A stretch of DNA of 64,000 nucleotides, from NCBI RefSeq assembly GCF_039543385.1, contig NZ_BAABJQ010000014.1, positions 62,001-126,000 on the forward strand, read 5' to 3'. The notes beneath the pieces are model-generated. The model was given only the letters and a program-made list of their open reading frames with translations, was not told where the DNA came from and ran no database searches. The stretch comes from Rugosimonospora acidiphila. GTDB taxonomy: Bacteria > Actinomycetota > Actinomycetes > Mycobacteriales > Micromonosporaceae. The stretch's first letter is position 1, and every line of letters starts with the position of its first letter. This document shows, piece after piece, positions 34,361 through 42,242 of this stretch. The translations under genes and the position numbers were made by a program.

Positions 34361-34888
34361 GTGCCACGGAACCTCGCACCGCTGGTCTGGAGCCAGCCGC
34401 CGCCCCCGCCCCGGCAACGCGCGCTCGGCCGGGAGGAAATCGTCGCCGCCGCGATCGCCGTCACCGACGAGGCCGGGCCCGAGGGCGTGACCATGAAGGC
34501 GGTCGCGGCCCGGCTGGGCGGCTACTCGCCCATGGCGCTGTACCGGTACGGGTACAGCAAGGAGGGGCTGGTCGACCTGATGCTCGACGCGGCCGTCGCC
34601 GAGATTCCGGTGCCGGCGCGCCCGAGCGACGACTGGCGGGAGGACCTGCGCGCCCTGGCCTTGGCGACCCGGGCCATGACGGTGCGGCACGGTACCCGCT
34701 GCTGGTCCACACCCGCCCCCGCCACGATCGCAACCGTTCACGACCTGGCCGCCGCGGACGGGAACGTTCCCCATCTGACCAGCTGGCTCGCCCAGCCCAC
34801 CGGCCCGACCGTCGACGAGCGCTTCATTATCGGTCTTGACCTGCTTCTCGACGGCATCGCCGGCCGGCTAGTAAATCGACTGACGTAA
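34361..34888 (+). CDS. TetR-family regulator
   Basis: The N-terminal DNA-binding domain is clear: LGREEIVAAAIAVTDEAGPEGVTMKAVAARLGGYSPMALYRYGYSKEGLVDLMLD. The C-terminal ligand domain (about 100 residues) is short. GTG 34361 is the best start (VPRNLAPLVW resembles relatives), although no strong ribosome site is present; upstream frame sequence to 34241 is Arg-rich and implausible. It diverges from the GH20 gene across a 188-base gap that should contain its operator. I see no clean dyad there. Confidence 0.78.
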   Translation: MPRNLAPLVWSQPPPPPRQRALGREEIVAAAIAVTDEAGPEGVTMKAVAARLGGYSPMALYRYGYSKEGLVDLMLDAAVAEIPVPARPSDDWREDLRALALATRAMTVRHGTRCWSTPAPATIATVHDLAAADGNVPHLTSWLAQPTGPTVDERFIIGLDLLLDGIAGRLVNRLT

Positions 34889-35213
34889 CACCATTGGCGC
34901 GCCGCGGCCGGCGCCGAGATCCGCGAGGGTCGGTCTCTTGCATGACGAAGTAAGAATCACGCAGAGATGTGTCTAGATATTGCGATCCAGTGTTGGGCAG
35001 GTTACGGTCCCTGGTAACCGTCCCACCCGCCACGCACCCGGCACCTCCGCTGTCCACACCTCGCCGCCGGCGCGCCGTCGCGGGCGGGCGAGGCAATGCT
35101 CGGCGTCCCGCTCGCGCCGCACCGATCCGCTTCGCACCGATGTCACCAGATCCGGCCGCGCGAGGCTCGTGACCGACGGTCGTACGTCCCACGTCGTCGA
35201 AAGTGAGCGAACA
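34889..35213. other. Intergenic region upstream of the GH87-type gene
   Basis: These 325 bases contain an AT-richer patch at 34938-34995 (GACGAAGTAAGAATCACG, then CTAGATATTG), probably the promoter of the large secreted glucanase. The rest is GC-rich and structureless to the eye. No gene is seen. Confidence 0.5.
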
Positions 35214-38200
35214 ATGTCCCGATCCGTCCGAGGTCCCGGCCTGGCGCGCCGCATGGGTGCCATCATCGCCGGCACCACGCTGCTGGCCGCCGGGGTCGTC
35301 GGCCTGACGGCCGCACCCGCGTTCGCGGCCGCCACCGGTGGCGTCGGCGCGACGCTGCCCTATGTCGAGGTACAGGCGGAGAACTCCGCCACCAACGGCA
35401 CGATCATCGGCCCCAGCGCCGACTACGGGACGCTTCCCGACGAGGCGTCCTACCGCAAGGCCGTCACATTGCAGGGCAGCGGCAAGTACGTGGAGTTCAC
35501 CACGCCGGCCCCGACCAACTCCATCGACTTCCGGTACAGCATCCCCGACTCCTCCGGCGGGTCGGTCTACACCGCGCCGCTGTCGCTGTACGTCAACGGT
35601 ACGAAGCAGACCAACTTCACGCTCACCAACGCGTACTCGTGGTACTACGGCGGCTACCCGTTCACCAACTCCCCCGGCAGCAACCCGCACCACTTCTACG
35701 ACGAGGTGCACCGGCTGTTCACCACCACCTACCCGGCCGGCACCAAGTTCCGGCTGCAGGTCGACTCCGAGGACACCGCCGGCTCGTACACCATCGACTT
35801 CGCCGACTTCGAGAACGTGGCGGGCGACCTCGCTCAGCCCTCCGGCTCCGTCTCGGTCACCAGCGAGGGCGCGGACCCGACCGGGGTCAACGACTCGACG
35901 GCCGCGTTCAACGCCGCCATCGCCGCCGCCGGGTCCGGCGGCACGGTGTGGATCCCGGACGGCACCTTCAAGATTCCGGGCCACCTGATCCTGAACAACA
36001 TCACCATCAAGGGCGCCGGCATGTGGCACTCCACCATCACCGGTGACGCGCCCGGCTTCTACGGTGGCTACGTGCCCAACGGCGGCAGCAACGTGCACCT
36101 GTCCGACTTCGCCATCTTCGGCAACGTCCAGGAGCGCAACGATTCCGCTCAGGTCAACGGGATCGGCGGTGCGCTGTCCAACTCCACTGTGGACCGGATC
36201 TGGATCGAGCACGAGAAGGTCGGCGCGTGGATGGACGGGCCGATGACCAACCTCGTCTTCACCGGCATGCGCATCCGCGACGTCACGGCCGACGGCATCA
36301 ACTTCCACAACGGCGTGACCAGTTCGCGGGTGACCAACAGCGACATCCGCAACACCGGCGACGACGGGCTGGCCACCTGGGCCGACACCAACGCGGACGC
36401 GAACGACTCGTTCGACCACGACACGGTGCAGTACCCGATCCTGGCCAACGGCATCGCCATCTACGGCGGGCACGACAACACGGTCAGCGACAACCGGGTG
36501 ATCGATGCCGGCCTGACCCAGGGCGGCGGCATCCACGTGGCGCAGCGGTTCGCCTCGACCCCGCTGGGTAAGACCAGCGTGCTGCGCAACACCCTGATCC
36601 GGGACGGCAGCCTCGACCCGAACTGGCAGTTCGGCGTCGGCGCCCTGTGGTTCGACGCGCGGGACGCGGCGATCAACGCCGCGGTCTCCGTGGACAACGT
36701 CCTCATCCAGCAGAGCCCGTACGAGGCCATCCAGTTCGTGTCCGGCTCCAACATCTCCGGCGTGACCATCAACAACGCGACCATCCAGAACACCGGCACG
36801 TACGTGGTGCAGGAGCAGGTCGGCGGCGCGGCGACCATCACCAACAGCACCGCCACCGGCACCCAGGCCCCGCAGGCCATCTACAACTGCGGCGTCGGGT
36901 TCACCCTCACCGACGGGGGCGGCAACTCGGGGATCACCGGCTCCCAGTGCGGCTTCTTCACCCCGACGTTCCCGCCGTACCTGCCAGACAACGGGTCGCT
37001 GGTCTCGATCAGCCCCACCGCCGTCGGCTTCGGGACCGTGGCCACCGGCAACGCAAGCGCCGCGCAGTCGGTGACCGTCACCAACAGCGGCACCGCCGCC
37101 GCCCCGGTCACCTCGATCGCCACCACCGGCGATTTCAGCCAGACCAACACCTGCGGCAGCAGCATCCCGGCCGGCTCGTCGTGCACCGTGGCCGTCACGT
37201 TCCGGCCCACGGCCGCCGGCTCGCGCACCGGTACGCTGACCGTCACCACCTCCGGCATCGCCAACAGCATCCCGCTGTCCGGCACGGGCGTGGCACCCGG
37301 CCCGATCCTGTCCGCAAATCCGAGCGCCCTGAGCTTCCCGGGCACCCTGGTCGGCGCGACCTCGGCGGCCCAGTCGGTCACGGTCACCAACACCGGCACC
37401 ACCTCGGCGAGCGTGTCGGGCGTGGCCGCGAGCGGCGACTTCCACCAGACCAACACCTGCGGCAGCCTCGCGGTCGGCGCGTCCTGCACCGTGACCGTCA
37501 CGTTCACCCCGACCGCGTCGGGTACCCGCACCGGCACCGTGAGCATCACCAGTAACGCCAACAACAGCCCGACCGCCATCGCGGCCTCCGGCGCCGGCAT
37601 CGGGACCACCACCAACCTCGCGGCCGGGCGGCCGGCCACCGCCAGCAGCCAGGTCAACTCGACGCAGGCGGCGGGCACGGCCACCGACGGGGACGCCAAC
37701 ACCTACTGGGAGAGCGCCAACGGGGCGTTCCCGCAGTGGCTCCAGGTGGACCTCGGCGCGGCGTACAACCTCGGCAAGGTGACGCTCAAGCTGCCGCCGT
37801 CGACCGCGTGGGCCACCCGGACCCAGACCCTGTCGGTGCAGACCAGCACCAACGGTTCGGCGTTCAGCACGGCGGTCAACTCGGCCACGTACACGTTCAA
37901 CCCGGCGACCGGCAACACCGTGTCCATCACGGTACCGGGCACCAGCGCCCGGTACGTGCGGGTGAACATCACCGCCAACTCCGGGTGGTCGGCCGGCCAG
38001 GTCTCGGAGTTCGAGGTGTACCCGAGCGGCGGCGGCACGCCACCGACCTCGGCGGCGCTGTCGGCCAACCCGTCCTCGCTGAGCTTCGCCAGCCAGGCGC
38101 TCAACACCACCAGCGCGGCCCAGTCGGTGACGGTGTCCAACACGGGTACCGCGGCGGCCACGGTCTCGGGGGTGTCGGTCACCGGCGACTTCAGCCAGAC

Positions 38201-38777
38201 CAACACCTGCGGCACCTCGATCGCGGCGGGCGCCTCGTGCACGGTCAGCGTCGCCTTCCACCCCACCGCGTCCGGTACCCGCACGGGAACGCTCACCGTC
38301 GCCAGCAACGCGACGAACTCCCCCACCACGGTGGCGCTGTCCGGCACCGGGGCCGGCACCACGAGCACCAACCTCGCGGCCGGCCGGCCGACGAGCGAGT
38401 CCAGCCACACCGACGTGTACCCGTCGTCCAACGTCACCGACGGCAACCAGAACACCTACTGGGAGAGCGCCAACAACGCGTTCCCGCAGTGGGTGCAGGT
38501 CGATCTCGGCTCGGCGGTCAGCGCGAGCCGGATCGTGCTGCAGCTGCCCGCCTCGTGGGGCGCGCGCAGCGAGACGTTGTCGGTCCTCGGCAGCACCAAC
38601 GGCAGCACGTTCAGCACGGTCAAGGCCTCGGCGGGCTACACGTTCGCCCCGACCGCGAACAACACGGTGACGATCACCTTCACCGCGACGACGCAACGCT
38701 ACTTCCGGCTCAACCTCACGGCGAACACCGGCTGGCCCGCGGGCCAGCTCTCGGAGTTCCAGGTCTGGAACAGCTGA
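35214..38777 (+). CDS. Secreted GH87-type glucanase (mycodextranase/alpha-1,3-glucanase-like), multimodular
   Basis: A 1187-residue exported enzyme. In order: Sec signal (residues 1-38, ending AAPAFAA); a carbohydrate-binding beta-sandwich (about 42-195, VEVQAENSATNG to IDFADFENVAG); a right-handed beta-helix catalytic domain of GH87 type (about 205-575, with NVHLSDFAIFGNVQERND, WIEHEKVGAWMDG and NTGDDGLATWAD, where acidic residues probably form the site); two choice-of-anchor-D modules (about 590-795); a discoidin/F5-8C domain (about 800-940); another anchor-D module; and a final discoidin domain. The ATG at 35214 starts the signal peptide. Likely substrates are fungal or bacterial alpha-1,3/1,4-glucans (nigeran, mutan). 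GH87 assignment is from recalled motif similarity. Confidence 0.85.
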   Translation: MSRSVRGPGLARRMGAIIAGTTLLAAGVVGLTAAPAFAAATGGVGATLPYVEVQAENSATNGTIIGPSADYGTLPDEASYRKAVTLQGSGKYVEFTTPAPTNSIDFRYSIPDSSGGSVYTAPLSLYVNGTKQTNFTLTNAYSWYYGGYPFTNSPGSNPHHFYDEVHRLFTTTYPAGTKFRLQVDSEDTAGSYTIDFADFENVAGDLAQPSGSVSVTSEGADPTGVNDSTAAFNAAIAAAGSGGTVWIPDGTFKIPGHLILNNITIKGAGMWHSTITGDAPGFYGGYVPNGGSNVHLSDFAIFGNVQERNDSAQVNGIGGALSNSTVDRIWIEHEKVGAWMDGPMTNLVFTGMRIRDVTADGINFHNGVTSSRVTNSDIRNTGDDGLATWADTNADANDSFDHDTVQYPILANGIAIYGGHDNTVSDNRVIDAGLTQGGGIHVAQRFASTPLGKTSVLRNTLIRDGSLDPNWQFGVGALWFDARDAAINAAVSVDNVLIQQSPYEAIQFVSGSNISGVTINNATIQNTGTYVVQEQVGGAATITNSTATGTQAPQAIYNCGVGFTLTDGGGNSGITGSQCGFFTPTFPPYLPDNGSLVSISPTAVGFGTVATGNASAAQSVTVTNSGTAAAPVTSIATTGDFSQTNTCGSSIPAGSSCTVAVTFRPTAAGSRTGTLTVTTSGIANSIPLSGTGVAPGPILSANPSALSFPGTLVGATSAAQSVTVTNTGTTSASVSGVAASGDFHQTNTCGSLAVGASCTVTVTFTPTASGTRTGTVSITSNANNSPTAIAASGAGIGTTTNLAAGRPATASSQVNSTQAAGTATDGDANTYWESANGAFPQWLQVDLGAAYNLGKVTLKLPPSTAWATRTQTLSVQTSTNGSAFSTAVNSATYTFNPATGNTVSITVPGTSARYVRVNITANSGWSAGQVSEFEVYPSGGGTPPTSAALSANPSSLSFASQALNTTSAAQSVTVSNTGTAAATVSGVSVTGDFSQTNTCGTSIAAGASCTVSVAFHPTASGTRTGTLTVASNATNSPTTVALSGTGAGTTSTNLAAGRPTSESSHTDVYPSSNVTDGNQNTYWESANNAFPQWVQVDLGSAVSASRIVLQLPASWGARSETLSVLGSTNGSTFSTVKASAGYTFAPTANNTVTITFTATTQRYFRLNLTANTGWPAGQLSEFQVWNS

Positions 38778-38786
38778 CCGCCGCGT

Positions 38787-38820
38787 GGTGCCGCCGGGTG
38801 CGACCGCGCCCGGCGGCACC
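38787..38820 (+). terminator. 12-bp hairpin after the glucanase gene
   Basis: GGTGCCGCCGGG (38787-38798) pairs perfectly with 38809-38820 across a 10-base loop, 9 bases past the stop codon. Confidence 0.8.
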
Positions 38821-38954
38821 GCCGCGTCCCGCCTCCGGGGGCTCCGGCGGTGCCGCCAGAACCGGCGGTGCCGCCAGGGACTCCGGTCTGCCCACAGTGG
38901 ATTGGGGGTCCCCTAGGGGCCTGCGCACAGATCGAAATAGTGCGATGATGCGGC

Positions 38955-39467
38955 ATGGCACGACGTGCGGAGACGCCCGGCGTCACCTCCCGTGAGGATC
39001 TGGTCGACGCTCTGCTGTCGGCTAGTCGTGCCGTCATGGCGATGGCCGCGCGCTCCCTGGCCGGGCTCGACGCCGAGGTCACGTTGCCGCAATATCGGGC
39101 CCTGGTCGTGCTGGCCTCGCGGGGTCCGCAGCGCATGGTGGACATCTCCAACGAGCTCGGCGTCAACCCGTCCACCGGCACCCGGATGTGCGACCGGCTC
39201 GCGCGCAAGAAGCTGATCCGCCGGTACCGGTCGTCCGCCGACCGCCGCGAGGTGCGGCTCACGCTGACCCCGGCCGGTAGGCAGCTCGTGGAGCAGGTGA
39301 TCGGCCGCCGGCGCGAGGAGCTCACCCGGCTCGTCGAGGCCATGCCCCGCACCTGGCACCGGCCCGTCATCGGCGCCCTGCGCTCGGTCGCCGACGCGGT
39401 GGGCGAGGTCCCCGAACACGAATGGTGGCTCGGCTGGTCCGGCGAGGGGGACTCGCTGATCGGGTGA
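38955..39467 (+). CDS. MarR-family transcriptional regulator
   Basis: A winged-helix repressor of 170 residues: LPQYRALVVLASRGPQRMVDISNELGVNPSTGTRMCDRLARKKLIRRYRSSADRREVRLTLTPAG holds the recognition helix and the DRRE wing typical of MarR. It has no divergent partner; the nearest genes are the GH87-type glucanase upstream and a 72-residue orphan downstream. A patch ATCGAAATAGTGCGATGATG just upstream is the only AT-rich sequence and probably the promoter. Target and ligand unknown. Confidence 0.9.
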   Translation: MARRAETPGVTSREDLVDALLSASRAVMAMAARSLAGLDAEVTLPQYRALVVLASRGPQRMVDISNELGVNPSTGTRMCDRLARKKLIRRYRSSADRREVRLTLTPAGRQLVEQVIGRRREELTRLVEAMPRTWHRPVIGALRSVADAVGEVPEHEWWLGWSGEGDSLIG

Positions 39468-39624
39468 CCCCACTGTCGGCTTAGGGGCTCGCGTTCATCT
39501 CCCGTTAGCGTAATAATTGCCCTGTGCATGTGTTGCGGTAATCAGTGGGGGGTGCCGCGACGCCCGACACGGGAGCACGCCGAACCCGTCGACGTGACCA
39601 CCGGACCAACGATGGAGGTACATC

Positions 39625-39843
39625 ATGGCCGGACGGATCGGGTCGCAGCCCGATGCGCTAGGCGGTGACCAGCAGAAGCTGCACGAGCAGGTTGAGCACA
39701 TCGCGATGCCCGACTACGACTGGGTCGGTGAGCCCATCGCGGCGCTCGCGGACGCCGTGTTCGCCGTCGCCAGCCACCACCCTCATCTGCGCCGCCGGCA
39801 CCGCGCCGCCGAGGCTCCCGCCCAGGAGACCCAGGCGAGCTAG
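39625..39843 (+). CDS. Small hypothetical protein (72 residues)
   Basis: Strong coding signals for its size: GGAGG 8 bases before ATG 39625, GC-rich third positions, and an AT-rich promoter-like stretch at 39506-39535 (GCGTAATAATTGCCCTGTG). The protein is hydrophilic: an N-terminal acidic/amphipathic half (DALGGDQQKLHEQVEHIA), a central alanine-rich helix (IAALADAVFAVASHH) and a basic then acidic tail. There is no signal, membrane segment or Cys. I do not recognise the family. Confidence 0.7.
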   Translation: MAGRIGSQPDALGGDQQKLHEQVEHIAMPDYDWVGEPIAALADAVFAVASHHPHLRRRHRAAEAPAQETQAS

Positions 39844-39940
39844 GGGCCGACGCCGCCCACGAGTCCGTTCGGCGGGCCGGTGCCCCTGCGGCCCGCCCGC
39901 CGACGGCCTGACGTCCACCGCGTCGCGGCCGATCGGTCAA

Positions 39941-40002
39941 CCGGTGGTGCCGCTATGGGTGATTGCGCCGCTGATGCGTAGGCCACCGGCGATTCACCCA
40001 TA
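39941..40002 (+). promoter_or_regulatory. Interleaved inverted repeats (possible pseudoknot leader)
   Basis: Two complementary pairs interleave: CCGGTGG (39941-39947) with CCACCGG (39983-39989), and TATGGGTGA (39954-39962) with TCACCCATA (39994-40002). The a-b-a'-b' order would allow an H-type pseudoknot or two mutually exclusive stems. It lies 77 bases before the phosphoesterase start. It matches no riboswitch class I can name. Confidence 0.45.
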
Positions 40003-40078
40003 CGCGGGTTGGACGACAGCTCCGAGACATTTACCACCATGAGAATGCGGGCAAGACACCGCTGATCATGGAGGACCA

Positions 40079-40960
40079 ATGCGTCTCCGGACCCGCACCC
40101 TCGCCCCCCTGGCCGTCGCCGCCGCCGCGCTGGTCGGCGCCACCGCGCTGTACGTGAACTCGCACGCCGCGCCGGTCACGCTCGACGCGGCCACCATCCC
40201 GACCTACGACCACGTGGTGGTGGTCATGGAGGAGAACCACTCCTACGCCGACATCATCGGCAACACCAAGAGCGCTCCCTACATGAACTCGCTGGCCTCG
40301 CAGGGCGCGCTGATGACGTCGTCCTACGCGGTCACCCACCCGAGCGAGCCGAACTACATGGCACTGTTCGGCGGCAGCACGTTCGGGCTGTCCAGCGACG
40401 CCTGCCCGACCAACGAGGGCAGCAAGGCCAACCTCGGCTCGGAACTGCTGGCCGCGGGCAAGACGTTCAAGGGCTACTCGGAGGGGCTGCCGTCGACCGG
40501 CTCGACGACCTGCACCTCCGGCTCGTACGCCCGCAAGCACTCGCCCTGGATCAACTTCAGCAACGTACCCACCTCCGACTCGTTGCCGCTGACGAGCTTC
40601 CCGTCCTCGTCGAACTACGCGAGCCTGCCCACCCTGTCGTTCGTCATCCCCAACCTGAAGGACGACATGCACGACGGCACGATCACGCAGGCCGACAGTT
40701 GGCTCAACTCGCACCTGTCCGCGTACGCCACCTGGGCCAAGACGCACAACAGCCTGCTGATCGTGACCTGGGACGAGGACGACTCCACCGAGGGCAACCA
40801 GATCCCGACGATCCTCGTCGGCCAGCACGTCGTCACCGGGCACTACAACCAGAACGTCAACCACTACAACCTGCTGGCCACCCTGGAGAAGATGTACGGC
40901 CTGGGCCTGGTCGGTTCTAGCGCGTCGGCCACCCCGATCACCAGCGTCTTCGGAAGCTGA
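40079..40960 (+). CDS. Secreted phosphoesterase (phospholipase C/acid phosphatase family)
   Basis: Member of the phosphoesterase family of AcpA and bacterial phospholipases C, 293 residues. An N-terminal hydrophobic signal (residues 1-30, TLAPLAVAAAALVGATALYV) directs export. The catalytic core begins YDHVVVVMEENHSYADIIGN (the family's metal/nucleophile region) and continues with HPSEPNYMALFGG, VIPNLKDDMHDGT and LLIVTWDEDDSTEGNQIPTILVG. ATG 40079 has GGAGG 6 bases upstream. It probably releases phosphate from extracellular esters. A strong hairpin follows; the EfeO gene starts 100 bases downstream. Confidence 0.9.
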   Translation: MRLRTRTLAPLAVAAAALVGATALYVNSHAAPVTLDAATIPTYDHVVVVMEENHSYADIIGNTKSAPYMNSLASQGALMTSSYAVTHPSEPNYMALFGGSTFGLSSDACPTNEGSKANLGSELLAAGKTFKGYSEGLPSTGSTTCTSGSYARKHSPWINFSNVPTSDSLPLTSFPSSSNYASLPTLSFVIPNLKDDMHDGTITQADSWLNSHLSAYATWAKTHNSLLIVTWDEDDSTEGNQIPTILVGQHVVTGHYNQNVNHYNLLATLEKMYGLGLVGSSASATPITSVFGS

Positions 40961-40986
40961 CCCTCGCCGAATCACTGCCAACGCAC

Positions 40987-41016
40987 GGCGGCGGGCCGGG
41001 GCACCGGCTCGCCGCC
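40987..41016 (+). terminator. 13-bp hairpin after the phosphoesterase gene
   Basis: GGCGGCGGGCCGG (40987-40999) pairs with 41004-41016 with a single G-T wobble and a 4-base loop. It separates the phosphoesterase from the efe genes. Confidence 0.75.
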
Positions 41017-41060
41017 GGTCGGGCAAGGAAACGACACGCGAGTCCACAATGGAGGTTGGG

Positions 41061-42242
41061 GTGCGAATGGTTGCGTGGCGCCGGACCGGGCGGCGCGGCC
41101 GGTGGCTGGCGGGTGCGGCCGTGGTGGCCGTGCTGGCGGCGGCCGGTGTGATCATCGGCGTCACGGCGTCGCACCGCGTCGTGACGCTGGACGAGAAGCA
41201 CTGCGGCGGCGGCTGGGCCGGGCCGGTCGCCGGGCACCAGAGCCTGACCCTGCGCGACGCGGCCCCCAACCCGGTGCAGGTGTACCTGATCGACCCGAGC
41301 CGCGACCTGGTCTACGCCGAGGCCCGGGACCTGACGCCCGGCTCCCGGCGCGCGATCGACACCACGCTCGGCGCCGGCCGGTACGCCCTGCGCTGCGTGT
41401 TCACCGACGGGACGGTGCTCACCTCGCCGGCGCACACCCTCACCGGTAAGGTGCCCGGCGCCGTGACCGGCGTGAAGCCCATGCCTGACCTCGACCTGGG
41501 CGATCCGGTGACCGCGTACCGCACCTACGTGCGGGACGGCCTGCCGGGGCTGCTGCGCGACGCCACCCGGCTGGCCGCCGACGTGACCTCCGGCGACCTG
41601 ACCGCCGCCAAACGGGACTGGCTGCCCGCACACCTGGACTACGAGCGCCTGGGCGCCGCGTACAACTCGTTCGAGGACTTCGACGCCGAGATCAACGGTC
41701 TGGCCGACGGGCTGCCCGAGGGCGTGGCCGACCCGTCCTGGACCGGCTTCCACCGCATCGAGTACGGCCTGTGGCACGGCCAGCCCGCAGCCACCCTCAA
41801 GCCGCTGACCGATGGCCTGGTCGCCGACATCGACGGGCTGATCCAGGACTTCGCCAGCGAGGACATCGACCCCGGCGACCTTCCCCTGCGCACCCACGAG
41901 ATCCTGGAAAACTCGCTGGAGTTCCAGGTCAGCGGCCACGCCGACTACGGCAGCGGCACGACGCTGGCCACCACCTACGCCAACACCCAGGGCACCCAGG
42001 CGGTGCTGGGCACGCTGACCAGCCTGATCACCGCACGGAACCCGGCGCTGCGCGCCGCCATCGACGCGGGGCTGAAGACGGTCCAGGCGGACCTGCTGGC
42101 CTGCCGCGACGCCGGCGGATCCTGGACCGCCGCCACCGCGCTACCGCTCCCCCAGCGCCAGCGGCTCGACGCCGACCTGGACGGGCTGCTGGAGCGGCTC
42201 GACGTCGTCCCCAATCTTCTGTACGAACGGACCGCGGCATGA
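41061..42242 (+). CDS. efeO: Iron uptake protein EfeO (cupredoxin-like plus imelysin/M75 domain)
   Basis: Extracytoplasmic component of the EfeUOB ferrous/ferric iron system. The 393-residue chain has an N-terminal membrane anchor (WLAGAAVVAVLAAAGVIIGV), a cupredoxin-like domain of about 100 residues (VVTLDEKHCGGGW to HTLTG), and a C-terminal M75/imelysin domain with HLDYERLGAAYNSFEDFD and WTGFHRIEYGLWHG, where the metal-binding His/Glu residues lie. GTG 41061 (or ATG 41067) is chosen because GGAGG at 41051-41055 is the ribosome site; the ATG at 41049 would contain it. The stop overlaps the efeB start (ATGA). Confidence 0.9.
   Translation: MRMVAWRRTGRRGRWLAGAAVVAVLAAAGVIIGVTASHRVVTLDEKHCGGGWAGPVAGHQSLTLRDAAPNPVQVYLIDPSRDLVYAEARDLTPGSRRAIDTTLGAGRYALRCVFTDGTVLTSPAHTLTGKVPGAVTGVKPMPDLDLGDPVTAYRTYVRDGLPGLLRDATRLAADVTSGDLTAAKRDWLPAHLDYERLGAAYNSFEDFDAEINGLADGLPEGVADPSWTGFHRIEYGLWHGQPAATLKPLTDGLVADIDGLIQDFASEDIDPGDLPLRTHEILENSLEFQVSGHADYGSGTTLATTYANTQGTQAVLGTLTSLITARNPALRAAIDAGLKTVQADLLACRDAGGSWTAATALPLPQRQRLDADLDGLLERLDVVPNLLYERTAA

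Noticed and set aside
34827..38819. 1330-codon open frame on the minus strand
   Set aside because: It is exactly antisense to the GH87-type glucanase, has Arg/Gly/Val-rich composition without any domain, and has no ribosome site. It is a by-product of GC-rich codon bias in the real gene.
39941..40002. Known c-di-AMP (ydaO) or cobalamin riboswitch
   Set aside because: The interleaved repeats do not contain the conserved cores of these classes that I can recall; kept only as an unassigned structure.
41049..41069. ATG 41049 as the efeO start
   Set aside because: The only good ribosome site (GGAGG, 41051-41055) would lie inside the coding sequence; GTG 41061 or ATG 41067 fits better.
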